Source: Rhipicephalus microplus | Taxonomy: Eukaryota > Arthropoda > Arachnida > Ixodida > Ixodidae | Assembly: GCF_043290135.1 (NCBI RefSeq) | Contig: NC_134702.1 | Coordinates: 79,802,317-79,866,316, forward strand | Direction: 5' to 3' | Length of the DNA stretch: 64,000 bases | Part shown: positions 46,990 to 58,333 of the stretch, one piece after another | Numbering within the stretch: the first letter of the stretch is position 1 | Layout: every line of letters begins with the position of its first letter | Notes under the pieces: model-generated | What the model was told of the DNA's origin: nothing | Seen by the model: the letters and a program-made list of their open reading frames with translations, nothing else | Database searches by the model: none | Made by a program: the position numbers and the translations under genes

Positions 46990-47990
46990 TGTTAATGCAA
47001 ACTTCAACAGAAGATCGAATCAGAAAACTTTATTTGCATAAATTTTCTGCGCTGCTCAAGAGGTTTAATCCTAAGTTACTTTTAAAGTGGGTAACACTGA
47101 AGTTCGAACTGTAATTGCCACTGACAAAGCATTCAGTGCGGCTTTGCATGCGTTTAAGTTTATGGATTAGAGTTTGACCATGAGGATCTCTCACTGTACA
47201 GGCGTATTCAAGTTTAGGTCGGGCATTTATAACATACAAAGCTTCCTTCAGACTTTTTGGGGCTGACTTTAAATTGCGTTTCATAATGCTTAGCACACTG
47301 TTGGCTTTGTCAGTTACGTAACCTGGATGCTTATTGTAAGATGATTCGGCTGACAAGTATAGACCAAGGTATTTAAAATGTTCAACACAGTCAATTTGTG
47401 CTCCTGACAGGCTCTAGGATGAGTGAAAAGGTTTGCATTTTCTGGTAAAACTGAGGAAGCAACATTTTTTTTACAGTCAAACACATGTGTCATTTCAAAC
47501 ACCACATTACCCCAGCATTATTATTGCGTTATAAAACACTAAAACCGGAAATACCGTGTATTGTTTCAAAAATAACACAATTATCTTTGCACGACCTCAC
47601 GTCTCAGACAATTAACAATATTGACCTAAAAAAGGGAAGGACCCAACACCGAATCCTGTGGCGCCCTTGAAGTTATAGTGATGTACGAGGAAGACGAACC
47701 ATTTACTCGGAAGAACAGTTTTCTAGAAGCTGTATGATCCCTACAATAACCAAAAACAGAGGCAGAAAAACTTAAAGCATATAATTTATGTAATAAAAGA
47801 GCATGTAAAACAGTGTCAAACGCTTTTTGAAAACTTGAAATTACTGAATTGACTTGGCAACCTTTATCGTACGAACTCAAACAGATTAACATCTTTACAT
47901 GTTTTCTCTGTTTTTCGTTTTCCGTCCTTATTTGTAATATTAAATGTTCAAATATGAAAGTGTTCTTCTTGCACGTTATTGCTCCAGTTT
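46990..47990 (-). mobile_element. CR1/Jockey-like LINE fragment
   Basis: Minus-strand frames give an RT middle (47626-47892): FQKAFDTVLHALLLHKLYAL with the first catalytic Asp in AFDTV, and RAPQDSVLGPSLF corresponding to the usual GVPQGSVLGP. The second catalytic block reads CKDNCVIFETI (about 47565-47597) where FADD is expected, so the active site is destroyed. The thumb region follows (47030-47356): SAESSYNKHPGYVTDKAN, INARPKLEYACTVRDPH and FKSNLGLNLLSS. The SVLGP and RPKLEYA-type motifs are typical of the CR1/L2/Jockey group. There is no RNase H. Frame changes near 47500 and 47330. Confidence 0.75.
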
Positions 47991-50321
47991 ATACATTCAA
48001 CGAGTAATGTCTGCTTCAGCTAGAAATCGGTGTTGCCTTTCAAATGGCTCAGAACCATACTTACTCAAGCATTGGTTTTTCATTGGCGAAACCCAGTAAG
48101 ACCAAAATATATAGCTGACCAATTACATTAATCCGTTTGATCCATTCAGACAACAGAAAGCACTGACAAGGCCATAATTAAGATTGAATTGTCGCTTCGC
48201 TTTCTAGTCACAATATTGCCCATTGAAATGTATGGTCACTGATTTTCACAGAAACTACAAGAGACACTACCTTGTTTTTCCTTGAAGTGAAATTGCTGCT
48301 TATCCTAATATTTCTTTCCAAGCCCTGTAAGCCCTGTCGACCAGTGAATACATAGTTATATATCTACGAAATATTCAAATGAGAATGCATCATGCCAAAC
48401 AGTCGTTGCACCATGGGTACACAGCGAATGCTGCGCTTCTCGGCGAACAAATCAACGACGACTTGAGTCAGAACTCGGAGCGTGTTCAGGCGCTTTTCTG
48501 AAAGCCATTAGGCTACGAACCAAGCTGGAGAAACAAACTGGCAGTGGAACGAGTCGTTACTTAAGAAGAACCCATTAGCATTAGCCTGGCGGAAGAAAGC
48601 GACGGGTTGAGGCCGCCTGGTGAGGCACTCTAATTTGCATGCGGAGATTTAGAGCCGCAAGTGACCAATCTTGTGCCCGCTTTTAACGCCCTGTTTTCAC
48701 TTCGAGTAATCAAAGACGCCGAGGGGGCTTGCGTTGACGCTATAGGCCTGCAACAACAGCTACGGGAGCCACAAACGCTCACTCATTTCATTCGACGATG
48801 CGGAAAACGTTTCCAAGAAAGTTTCTTGAAAAAAAGCGAAGCTGAGTAGCGACGCTCAAGTTGTGGATGTCATGCTCGAAGAAGCACGGGCATGTCTTTA
48901 CGTAAAACAGAAACTACACAGCGCACTCATGAGACGTGAAAAGATCACAGTTGGAAGTAATCAACACTTTTAAACATTTTGAATAAGTTTTGTTTATATG
49001 TCAAATATGGCACTGCAAAATACTGATATTACAGAGGGCTCAGTGTTACGCCAAGGCTTCCTACACCTTAGAAAAAAACTTCACGAGAGTTTCGCTGTCA
49101 TGTTCATATTGCAGAAGGACGAACTGCAGGGTGTGTTTAATTCACCTTCTACCAATGGTGCGGAAAACAACGATGACAGGAGAAGAAAGAAGATAGGCAC
49201 CGTGTCGCTTCACCGTGTCGCTTCACCGTGTACGGCACCTTGTTTTGTTCTGTCTCCGTGTGCCTTCTTCTCGTGATATCGTTTTTTTTTTGTTGCCGCG
49301 GCACCATTTGAAGATTATATTGGAATGGGTGCATGTATGGATGAGGGCAATCGCTTTCACAATCTTACACTGTTAGCATAACGAGATCATGGAACAACGC
49401 CTGTAGAACGTCTTAGGCACATCCTTAATTTGTTTACCCCTACGCCGCTTTTACTCACACGATCATTGAAGCAGTCCATTGCCGGGAAGTGGGTCGCGTA
49501 TTATGGCCGTACAATAAAAATACACACGCTCGTGATAAGGTTGCTGTTGGCTGCGAGGTATATAGTTGATGGGGAACAAAAAAAATCTTTTTTTCTCCGA
49601 AGGCGCTATAGGCTTTTGTATCATTTACACTGCTATATTTAGATAATCGGTGTCGTCTGGCTGGTTTGTATTTCACAAAAAAGATATAAAAAAGTGAACG
49701 TATAACGTAAGCAGTAAATACAGTGATGAGCGAACGCAATCGAAGAACTGGACGAGATAAAAGCGATCGGCTGACATCTCGAGTTTTCTGGCCCATTAGT
49801 GCACCGATATATCTCTAGTCATCTTTAGTGGGACGAGATGGCATGAGCCGTGCGCGTCTAGCGTACGGTATACGTTCTGACTGCCGAAGGAACGATTGCC
49901 TCTAATTGCAGCGCCGACTTCCTAAGTCACACTAAATTACCCGGCTTCTTAACACGCCGAAAAAGTTAACCCATTCCACTCTCACGGGATTCAAGCAGCT
50001 TTTCTAGAGACCAGCATGGGATAACAAGTTACATATAGGCAACCATATTTGTCTTTGGCAGCGCAAATAGTTTCGCATTTGACCCAGTAAGTACCATTCC
50101 TTCCAACCGTCGGCTTCAACTCTTCTTCCGTGCGATGTAGCCGACATAACATTCCTTAATAATGATGCCTTTTGCAAGGATTTATTCGTCAGTATTAACT
50201 AACGCCCACCGTAATAAAACCTTCACAAAGCTGTTTTCGCAATATGTGTGCTTCCAATCCGAACTACATTTAGGAATGAGTGTTCGGTATTTTTGCTGCT
50301 TCCCCCGACTAGCTGTAAAGC
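47991..50321. other. Unannotated interval
   Basis: A 62-codon frame at 48661-48849 and a 92-codon frame at 48998-49276 show no motif. No named repeats. The GTCGCTTCACCGT duplication near 49203-49225 is a short tandem repeat only. Confidence 0.5.
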
Positions 50322-50325
50322 TTAA

Positions 50326-51236
50326 AGGGGTCATGACATTCAACTTTCGACCATAATCTGTGATGTGTGGGCTGGTAACTGTGCGTTTACAAACAAGCTG
50401 GCGAAATTTCAGCGCATTCGGTCGTGCCGTTAATTTTTAATCGAATATTCTTATAAATGAGCGAGCGGCCTTGTGGTCGGGCTACACTGGCGCGCTCGCT
50501 AGTCGTGACGTAACAAATAATTTACACCGCAGGCTTCTGGATGGTGTGCAGTACGGAGGACAATCATGTTTCATGGTCAGCTGCGCTTGCAATTGAGTTG
50601 TTTCAGAGTTATTCAACGTGCCACTGGAGCTGAATGACTTGCAGCGGTTGGAGCAAAGCCACCGCATCGCCCATGCTGTGCTGGGGGGTGCCAGAGTGTA
50701 CAGAGAAAGGAGAAAACTGCGTCAGTCTTTAAGTTGCCAGCCCACCGACCGCAGCGCTTGGGAGATAAATGTGCACAGGAAGGACAGGTGGGCAAGTGAC
50801 GCACCTGTTTTGTGCTCGGCGTAGTTCACGGCAGACAGCTACCATGATGACCAGTGTCTCTTCGGCGAGTTCGGTATACCACTGAAAAAGCCTAGGCTGC
50901 GGCCGGACGCTGTGCCGACCGTGTTTTCGCACCATCCGTCCCCCAATCTAAGCGTCGTGGTGCTTTTGAGAAGGGTCAAAGGAAAGAGGTAAGTGCATTC
51001 GTGATTAGCATTAGCGTTGGCATCTGCACACATCAGTTTGTGACGTCACGCCAGCCAAGGCGAAATGGCAGTCGCCGGCGGTAGGCGAAGTTTACAGCCT
51101 GAGAGTTGTACGACTTATTTTGGACTGAAATAATCCCTCACAGTCCAGTTTGCACACGTGTGCAAGCATATTTCACTCTCTATCTACGTTTTTTGCCGAA
51201 AACCGCAAATTGTTGGGTGACAATGTCATGACACCT
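50326..51236. mobile_element. Kolobok-like DNA transposon remnant with THAP exon
   Basis: The left end reads AGGGGTCATGACATT (50326-50340) and the right end, reverse complemented, AGGTGTCATGACATT (51222-51236), matching at 14 of 15 positions. Both ends abut TTAA (50322-50325 and 51237-51240). TTAA duplications are used by piggyBac and Kolobok elements. Inside lies a decayed THAP-domain exon (50644-50988), and THAP domains are known in Kolobok (and P) transposases but not in piggyBac. At 911 bp it is far too short for a complete transposase and must be a deletion derivative. The superfamily is inferred from ends plus domain; the ends alone would also fit a piggyBac-like MITE. Confidence 0.6.
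50644..50988 (+). pseudogene. THAP zinc-finger exon, frameshifted and stopped
   Basis: THAP is a DNA-binding C2CH zinc finger of about 90 residues found at the N-terminus of some transposases and derived host proteins. Here CCAGGCQSVQRKEKTASVFK (from 50674) gives the first Cys pair (C-x4-C) and leads to LPAHRPQR. The frame then shifts by +1, and SAWEINVHRKDRW follows, the conserved Trp/basic segment. VLCSA comes next, an in-frame TAG at 50822-50824 in place of the His ligand expected in C-x2-H, then FTADSYHDD and PRLRPDAVPTVF (the terminal AVPTLF-type box). A consensus donor AG/GTAAGT lies at 50988/50989. A possible acceptor, CTTGCAG, ends at about 50644. No downstream exon remains in the element. 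Inactive. Confidence 0.65.
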
Positions 51237-51240
51237 TTAA

Positions 51241-51880
51241 GAGGCCTTCGGGCTGTGAGTACGCAGGACAAATAACCATGCGCGCCATTTCCTCAGCATA
51301 GATGTGAAAGTGTGCCAACAAACTTTGTTTTGTGCATACTGTAGCCGCTAATGTATTCGAGAGTGCATAGGCCGTTGTAAAAAAGTTGCAAAGCGGCTTC
51401 TTAGAAAATTAAAGCCTATAAAAATTTCAAACGGCGATAAAACATTTTAGAAGAAGATTTATGTTTTCAAAGGCTAGATTTCAACCCGGGTGACCGAACA
51501 CAAGGGCACGTACAATACAATTGCATAAAAGGGTAGTTTTCAGAGTTCCTTCATGTCTTCCTTGCGTACAATATTGCTTCACAAAAAGCTAACGCTCTTG
51601 CTGCACAAAAACATGCGTTCTTAAAAAAATGGCTCTTCCTTCAATAATCAACACCTCGAGTGACGTCAAGCGTACTTAATCTGCAAAAATATTCAGCTCA
51701 AAACAGAATCATATTATGATTATACGATGCGTGAAGCGCAAGTTATTAAATACGAAGCAGCGCTTTCACTCACGCGTGTAACGCCTTAAGTACGTACGTC
51801 CGTACGAACGCGCTGCAACGAGTTCCACTGACCGCAGGTGTTGGAGCGGTCCCAAGTATGTCACGCGGCATCCCGGCTGT
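51241..51880. other. Unannotated interval
   Basis: AT-rich, no feature I can support, up to the truncated SINE. Confidence 0.5.
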
Positions 51881-52062
51881 GAATCCCGGCTGCGACGGCT
51901 GCATTTTCGATGGAGGCGGAAATGCTGTAGGCGCGTGTGCTCAGATTTAGGTGCACGTTAAAGAACCCCAAGTGGTCGAAATTTCCGGAGCCCTCCACTA
52001 CGGCGTCTCTCATAATCATATGGTGGTTTTGAGACGTTAAACCCCACATAGCAATCAATCAG
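51881..52062 (+). mobile_element. 5'-truncated SINE
   Basis: Body and 3' end of the tRNA-derived SINE (GGTGCACGTTAAAGAACCCC through CCCCACATAGCAATCAATCA). The A box is missing and only part of the B box (GAATCCCGG) remains at the left edge. Confidence 0.88.
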
Positions 52063-52076
52063 AGTTTCTAGGAAGG

Positions 52077-52195
52077 AGGAGGAGGAGGAGGAAGGGAAGA
52101 AATGAAAGACAGGGAGGTCAACCAGACGCACGTCCGGTTTGCTACCCTGCACTGGGGGAAGGGGTGAGGGGATTAAAGGAGAAGAAAGAGAGAAG
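52077..52195 (-). mobile_element. LINE 3' UTR fragment
   Basis: CAGGGAGGTCAACCAGACGC and TTTGCTACCCTGCACTGGGG match the 3' UTR of the LINE family at 20746-21720 and 33380-35865. Only the last ~120 bp are present. A (gga)n run at 52077-52093 sits on its 3' side and may derive from its tail. Confidence 0.6.
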
Positions 52196-52199
52196 TAGA

Positions 52200-52800
52200 T
52201 CGCAGTATTGTAACAATACCTTTGTTTGGGTGAGCTGTGCCATCATCAGGGGTAACTTGGAAAGCGCAAATGATGAAAGAAGATACACATACAAGCGCCA
52301 GTCCTGTCGTGCCAGTTATGTTTATGTGTTTTGCCTTTCATCGTGTGCGCCTTCCTAATTTTTTCGATGGAATTTCAGTTCAAATCTGAATTTTTGGAGC
52401 TGCGCGTACGACATGTTACATCAAAGAGGCGTTAACGTCGCATGGAGCCTGAGTGTGACTGTCTGGTTATATGTGTTTGACATTGTTTAGAAGTTTTTTA
52501 CACTATGTACAAAACAAAGACTGATAACATTTCGGTAGTCACGGGTACATATACATAAGTGCATCTATGTACCACAATCATCACTATATTGTAGTGAACA
52601 TATCTTTACTGTAATATGCATGGTCTAGATGTGGTATGGAGTAGAAAAGAAGTGATTTGATTTCCATGATACAATGATCCAACAGATGCAATAAAACACA
52701 ACGGGCGAAAGACGAAAATGATAAACGCAGACAGGAAGACTTGAAACGCACAAGCTTTTTGTATACTAGTAACGCAGTATAGGTGGGTGTACTCATAAAA
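52200..52800. other. Unannotated interval
   Basis: AT-rich; no gene or repeat recognised. Confidence 0.5.
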
Positions 52801-53019
52801 AACGGGTAACGGGTTAGAGTACTCGGTACTCTACTATGGAAGACTTGATAGCCGGCCCGTGGGCTTCACACTTCATGAAGCCGCATCTCAGAAAATTGAG
52901 GTCGTTCAGGTGGTGACGGGAAACCGATAACTGTATGTTTAGAAAAAGTCTTCAATAATTCCTAGTACTTGGCACTCTACCAAGGGAGGGCATAAAGCCA
53001 TCCCAGTATAAGGGGAGAT

Positions 53020-53034
53020 AACCGTGTGTTTAGA
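53020..53034. repeat. SINE target duplication, left copy
   Basis: AACCGTGTGTTTAGA, repeated exactly at 53276-53290 (15 bp). Confidence 0.92.
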
Positions 53035-53275
53035 GCCCCGCCGCGGTGGTCTAGTGGCTAAGGTACTCGGCTGCTGACCCGCATGGCGCGGGTTCGAATC
53101 CCGGCTGCGGCGGCTGCATTTCCGATGGAGGCGGAAATGTTGTAGGCCCGTGTGCTCAGATTTGAGTGCACGTTAAAGAACCCCAGGTGGTCGAAATTTC
53201 CGGAGCCCTCCACTACGGCGTCTCTCATAATCATGAAGTGGTTTTGGGACGTTAAACGCCTCATATCAATCAATC
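53035..53275 (+). mobile_element. Full-length tRNA-derived SINE (best copy)
   Basis: Starts GCCCCGCCGCGGTGGTCTAG. The A-box region is GTGGTCTAGTGGCTAAGG and the perfect B box GGTTCGAATCC lies in the tRNA-like head (53035-53115). A conserved body follows (GTGCACGTTAAAGAACCCC) and the end is CATATCAATCAATC. The canonical B box and perfect 15-bp duplication suggest a comparatively young insertion. It interrupts a local tandem repeat. Confidence 0.93.
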
Positions 53276-53290
53276 AACCGTGTGTTTAGA
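53276..53290. repeat. SINE target duplication, right copy
   Basis: Exact copy of 53020-53034, directly after the (atca) tail. Confidence 0.92.
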
Positions 53291-53765
53291 AAAAGTTGTG
53301 AACAATTGAGAGTACTTCGTACTCTACTAAGAGAGAGTCGAAAGCCGTCCTGTGGGCCTCTCATTTCAAGAGGCTATGTCGTACACAGTTCACAAATGAT
53401 TCAAGCCAAAGAACTTCCCTCAATATGTGTGCATTAGATAGCCAGAACAGTACGGCTTGGTCTGGTTAAATGATATGCACTACAAAACTTTATTTTATGA
53501 TGGTAGAAAAGCCAGTTTTTTAGATTTCTGTTTACACTTGTTACACAGCGCTCATGAAATTTAGTTATTTGCTTTAAAAATCAAAAGTCTCCTTCATAAG
53601 TCATTGAAAGCTTACGAAAAAAGTGCACAAAGGGTGTAAAAGCACCGCAGAATTCAAGCAGACGGGCTTGCATAAAAAATGGCGCAGATATCATTGAAAA
53701 CCTACTCAAAAGCATTTGCAAAGTATAATATTGTGAAAGTACAACATGACTTATCAAATGGGAGA

Positions 53766-53850
53766 ATTCCCCCGCTACGGTGGTCTCATGGCTAAGGCAC
53801 TCGGCTGCTGTCCCGCAGGTCGTGAGATCATATCTCAGCCATGGCAGCCA
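53766..53850 (+). repeat. SINE tRNA head fragment
   Basis: CCCCGCTACGGTGGTCTCAT and GGCACTCGGCTGCTGTCCCG match the head of the SINE family, with a ruined B box (GATCATATCTC). The body is absent and an A-rich CATAAAAAACAAAAA stretch follows. It is either a 3'-deleted SINE or a head retroposed alone. Confidence 0.65.
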
Positions 53851-54385
53851 CATAAAAAACAAAAACACGTATTCCTACGCGCTGTGACATGATGCTCAAT
53901 GGTGTCGGTGTCCGATAAGGCAGAGAAGACTACTCGTGTCTCTAGTTTTAAATGGGAATGCATTTCTTAGTTGGGGCATGTCAGGCGTCTGTCGGTGTCT
54001 GCGCGACGACAGGTTTTATCTCTCCACTTCCACTCCCTCTCCCATAGCAACAGCTGCACGCGCGTGCGCCTATCTTCGCCCCTTGCAACCGGAGCAAATG
54101 GTGCGGGCGGAGTAGTGGAGACTGAGTTGAGAGGAGAAGCCCGATCCGGCTTGTGAGGGTGCTCCCATCGGGGGACCTCGGCGGAGCTCCCGCGTTTGTG
54201 TAGGCAGTGTAGGAGAGGGTGGTAGTGGTTGTTGAAGAAAAAGAAGGCACGTAATTTCTGTCTGCCATAAGGCGACTTGGCGCAGTGCACTGATTTGGCA
54301 CTCCTTTTCTCGCGATTCGCTCTCTCTCCTCCCTTGGCCCCACGCTCCCATGCGAGCTTAGAACTCGTTCTACTATTCTTAATGC
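53851..54385. other. Unannotated GC-richer interval
   Basis: Several overlapping frames of about 60-120 codons on both strands, none with motifs. Not convincing as coding. Confidence 0.4.
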
Positions 54386-54466
54386 ATGGTCGAAATCACA
54401 GGTGACCCCCCACTATATCGTCTCTCACAATCATGTCGTGGTTGTGGAACGTAAAAAGCAATAATT
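54386..54466 (+). mobile_element. SINE 3' fragment
   Basis: GGTCGAAATCACAGGTGACC and GTCTCTCACAATCATGTCGT correspond to the SINE's 3' part, ending in GGAACGTAAA. It runs into the CA microsatellite. Confidence 0.6.
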
Positions 54467-54475
54467 ACAGTGGCA

Positions 54476-54476
54476 T

Positions 54477-54558
<82 letters not shown>

Positions 54559-54695
54559 CACATACACACGCACACACACACAACACACACACGCGCGCGC
54601 ATGCACACACACACACACACGCAAGCACGCACACACACACACACACATACATACACACGTGCGCGCACACACACACACACACACACGCACGCACG
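54476..54695. repeat. CA microsatellite
   Basis: About 220 bp of ca units, with cg and cata variants in its second half. It lies between two SINE pieces. Long His/Thr or Cys/Val frames across it are artefacts. Confidence 0.96.
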
Positions 54696-54925
54696 CGGTC
54701 TACTGGCTAAGGTATACGCGCCTGCTGACCCGTAGGTCGCGGGATAGAATCCCGGCTGTGGCGGCTACATTTTGTATGAAGGCTAAAATGCAGTAGGCCC
54801 GTGTGCTAAGATTTGGGTGCACATTAATGAACCCCAGGTGGTTGAAATTTCCCGAGTCCTCCACTGTGGCGTCTCTCATATTCCTATGATGGTTCTGGGA
54901 CGTTAAACTCCACATATCAATAAAT
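54696..54925 (+). mobile_element. tRNA-derived SINE, diverged
   Basis: GCGGTCTACTGGCTAAGGTA (A box weakened by AGTGG to ACTGG), a B box GGATAGAATCC, body and tail CACATATCAATAAATA. The first few head bases are replaced by the CA repeat. Many substitutions show an old copy. Confidence 0.85.
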
Positions 54926-56734
54926 ATACACGCGCGCACACACGCTTATGCAGATAGACAAAGTTATACTACACATGCACGTACGCGAGTATTTACGCAC
55001 ATGAAAGTGTGCGTAAATCAATGCTGCTGTGAGTTTTTCAAAATATAGATCATGGTTATCGCACGAACGCTGATGAATTATTTGTAGTTCTACACAAAAG
55101 CCGTAAAACTAAGAACTCTTTTGTTCTGACATGCGCATAACGTTCTCATACCTTTTGTCGCGAAGGGCGTCTGCTAAGTGGACTCTTCGAACAAGTTTCT
55201 TAATGAGATAGATAATACATATTGGTACTTCAACAGCCTGTCCCCTTTCTTAGCCACCCTGGTACTTGCGTTGCCTAGCTAGTTAGGCAGAGTTAATTAA
55301 GAAAACCACGTGGAAAACAAGCTCTTGACAAAATGGGAGAGCCCATTATCACACCATAAAAGAATAAATTTATGTTGATAGAGTACTTGCTTGCTTACTA
55401 GAATAACCTCAGCATGAATGATGGTGCTGGAGCAGGGAATCTAAACGTAACATGTCTTGGCTTCTTAAGGAGTAAAAAAAAAACCGAACAAGGATTTAGA
55501 GACCATGGACAGAGGAAAAATTGGTCCTGATTATCATGGCTTGTATAGTCTCTGATTTTGCAGATCTTTGCTGTGATTGGTTCAACGTCTCTTCTAACCT
55601 TATTACTTTCTGCTTTTCTTTATGTACCCTTTCAAGTTCATTTCTTACAGCAGGAACAACAAAATTTATTGTTAACTTTTTTTTCATTCGACAAAAATTA
55701 CACGTACTGAAAGATTAAGATTACCCATTTTTATATTTATTTACTGTTTTGTGTATCAATGAAATCCTCTTCGATTACTTTTCAAATGGTCTTTAACTTT
55801 TGTTCAACGACACTAAAGCCTTGTCATGAAACCAAGGCACTAAAGCTTAGTCATAAAACGTAATTAGAAAAAACGACATAAGGTATAAAGTGTGATTGTT
55901 CATTAATGCAGACTAACATCAACGCCATGTCAGGTATATATCTTCCAGTGAATGAATGGAGGGTAGGGGCAAAGGGGTGGCAATCTAAAGTGAGGGCTGG
56001 TTGAACACTACCCGAAAAGCGGAGATAATGTTGCAGACGCACAAGAGCGAAAACTTGGCACTGAGTGTGAAGATTATTCTTTGCCCCCCCCCCCCCCAAA
56101 AAAAAAAACAATAGTTCACTGCCAGCCTTTGCCCTGCAAAATAAGCAACATGTCTAAGCTAGATTGTTATAAAGAAAACGGTCAGAAAATGTTTTCCGTT
56201 CTTCGGTGGTCTAGCAAGGTTCACTTGATCAACGTGAGCACTCAGAACTGTTAGCCTTCTTTTTTTTTAATTTGGACTTTGCTTTGCTTAGTTTACGAGG
56301 TCTCTGGGAGCCTACTATGAAGCACCCCCTGCAGGTTTAAAAAAAAGAAACAATCTTTCTTTACAGCGCATGAAAGCGGGCAACGGTCATGGAAGACGGG
56401 AAAGCGATCGAAAAAGCAGGGACCCATTAGACAGGGCCAAACAAGAACCGGACTTGCTTCGACTAAAGCGGCTTCACAGTCTAAATGCCGTGCAGAAGAA
56501 ATAAAAAGGATGGAGTTTTTTTGTTGCTAATGGTTCACTTTGCGGCGCAACGAGGTCACTAGGGTGAAGCAAGCAGCATCGGTTGTGAGCTATCCTGTAT
56601 GTCGTGAGACTCGCCTTCATAAGTTACTCCGTGTTCGCTTATATTTCTTTGCACAAACGTGCATGTGCGTGTCCGTGTGTGCATGTATGCGCGGGTGAAA
56701 AATAGGGTGCGCTGGTGTTTGAGTGTTTGTATAC
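54926..56734. other. Unannotated interval
   Basis: AT-rich with a poly-C/poly-A patch (56084-56108). No gene or named repeat. The sequence GTGCGTGTCCGTGTGTGCATG near 56665 is a short GT-rich patch. Confidence 0.5.
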
Positions 56735-58325
56735 AGCTTTTGAGGGAGATATACCGAGAAAATACAGTTTGCATAGAGTGGGAAGGAATGCGTAGCAAAG
56801 AGAACGTTGAGGTTAGCAGGGGTCTGAGACAGGGATGTCCTTTGTCCCCGCTGTTATTCATGCTGTACATGGTGAGTATGGAAAAAGCGCTAGAAGGTAG
56901 CAACATTGGTTTTAATCTGTCACACAAACAGGGCGGCATGATGATTGAGCAGAAGCTTCCAGGTTTATTTTATGCGGACGATATCGTCTTATTTGCGGAC
57001 AGTCGAGATGATATACAGCAGCTGGCGAATATATGCGGAAGGGAAGGTGAAGCTCTTGGACTAGGATTCAGTGTAACGAAGTGTGGATTGATGGTATTCA
57101 ATGATCCCTGTGATCAGACGGTGTCCATACAAGGCCAAGAAATACCGAGGGTAAGTGAATACAAGTACCTTGGAGTATGGGTAAATGAGAGTGATAGATA
57201 CATGGAGGTACAGGAAAAAGCCTCGGCAGCAAAAGGAAAGAGGAATGCGGCAATAATGAAGCACAGAGCGTTGTGGGGATACAATAGGTATGAGGTGCTT
57301 CGAGGTCTGTGGAAGGGTGTAATGGTTCCAGGGCTTACTTTTGGGAACTCAGTGGTGTGCATGAGGGCAGAGGTGCAAGCGGGAATGGATGTAAATCAAA
57401 GGACTGTGGGACGCCTCGCGTTGGGTGCTCACGGGAAGACGACAAACGAGGCTGTAAAGGGCGATATGGGGTGGGCAGGTTTTGAGGCGAGGGAAGCGCA
57501 GAGCAAAATAAGGTTCGAAGAAAGGCTAAGAAATATGAAGGAGAGTAGATGGGCAGAGAAGGTGTTCCGTTATTTGTATAGGAAGAGCGTGGACACACAG
57601 TGGAGAAAAAGAACTAGAAGACTCACTAGTAAGTATACGGCTGGTATTGTAAGCCGTATGTCAACAAAGAGCGTTAAGGGAAAAGTCAGGGAGGCGGAGA
57701 GGATTTGCTGGATGGCAGCTATGGAGAAAAAACCGGCTTTGAGTAACTACCGAAAGGGCAAAAATGAAATAAGGAGGGAGGCATTTTACGATAATTCAAG
57801 GGGAAGCGCTTTACTGTTTGAAGCGAGATCGGGTTGCCTTAGAACGCGTAGTTATAAAGCAAGATTCAGTAAAGAATAAGAACAATGCACATGCTGCGGG
57901 AAAGATAAGGAAACGGCGGAGCATGTTCTGATTGAATGTGGAGATATCCACCCAGGTGTACGTTTGGGCACGAGTTTACAGGAAGCCTTGGGTTTTAGGG
58001 ACAACAATGGAAAGCTGAACACACCCGCGATTGAAATAAGTAAGAGACGGTTAGAGTATTGGTGGCAGAAAATTAGAGAGAAAGGACAAAAATAAATATT
58101 GGAAAAATAAAATATGGACAGTGTGCCGTAAATGGCAGAGAACTTAAGCTGAAAATTTACCTTTTTTTCCATTAAGATAGAATTTATCGAAGTAGAGGCA
58201 TTAGACCAACATAAAAAAAAAGGTTTTTTTTTTTTTTGTCGAGCCTGGTGGCATACTTGTCACCACCCCGTTATAAAGGGGACGCTCATAGCATCCATCC
58301 ATCCATCCATCCATCCATCCATGTA
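56735..58325 (+). mobile_element. 5'-truncated LINE: RT to 3' tail
   Basis: One long open frame (56712-57879) holds RT motifs GLRQGCPLSPLLFMLYM and LFYADDIVLFAD (YADD at 56971-56982), then the thumb and connector (EYKYLGVWVNE, RWAEKVFRYLYRK). A TAA at 57877-57879 interrupts it just before a zinc finger CTCCGKDKETAEHVLIEC. The same frame resumes and ends at 58095. The first RT blocks and any endonuclease are missing. The GLRQGCPLSP form separates it from the RNase H LINEs here and is found in L1-, R2/R4- and RTE-like groups; I do not assign it further. The 3' end carries a (catc)n tail (58291-58322). About 390 codons remain open, so the copy is relatively young. Confidence 0.82.
58291..58322 (+). 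repeat. CATC simple-repeat tail
   Basis: Eight tandem catc units terminating the LINE 3' UTR, in the place of a poly-A tail. Confidence 0.85.
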
Positions 58326-58333
58326 GTCCTGTG

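Larger units (their letters stand above)
52809..53400. repeat. Diverged tandem repeat with palindromic AGTACTxxGTACTCTAC box
   Basis: Three related units carry the box near 52817, 52964 and 53311. The second and third also share ATAACTGTATGTTTAGAAAA / ATAACCGTGTGTTTAGAAAA just upstream. The third is split by the SINE at 53035-53275. The box is self-complementary around its centre. Unit spacing is about 146 bp, then about 90 bp once the SINE is removed. Confidence 0.55.

Noticed and set aside
48661..48849. 62-codon frame with ordinary composition
   Set aside because: No splice sites, motif or homologue I can name; too short to support.
53035..53115. Functional tRNA gene
   Set aside because: Good A and B boxes, but the head continues into a repeated body with tail and target duplications; it is a SINE.
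54379..54796. Cys/Val- or His/Thr-rich frames of about 100 codons
   Set aside because: Translation artefacts of the CA microsatellite.
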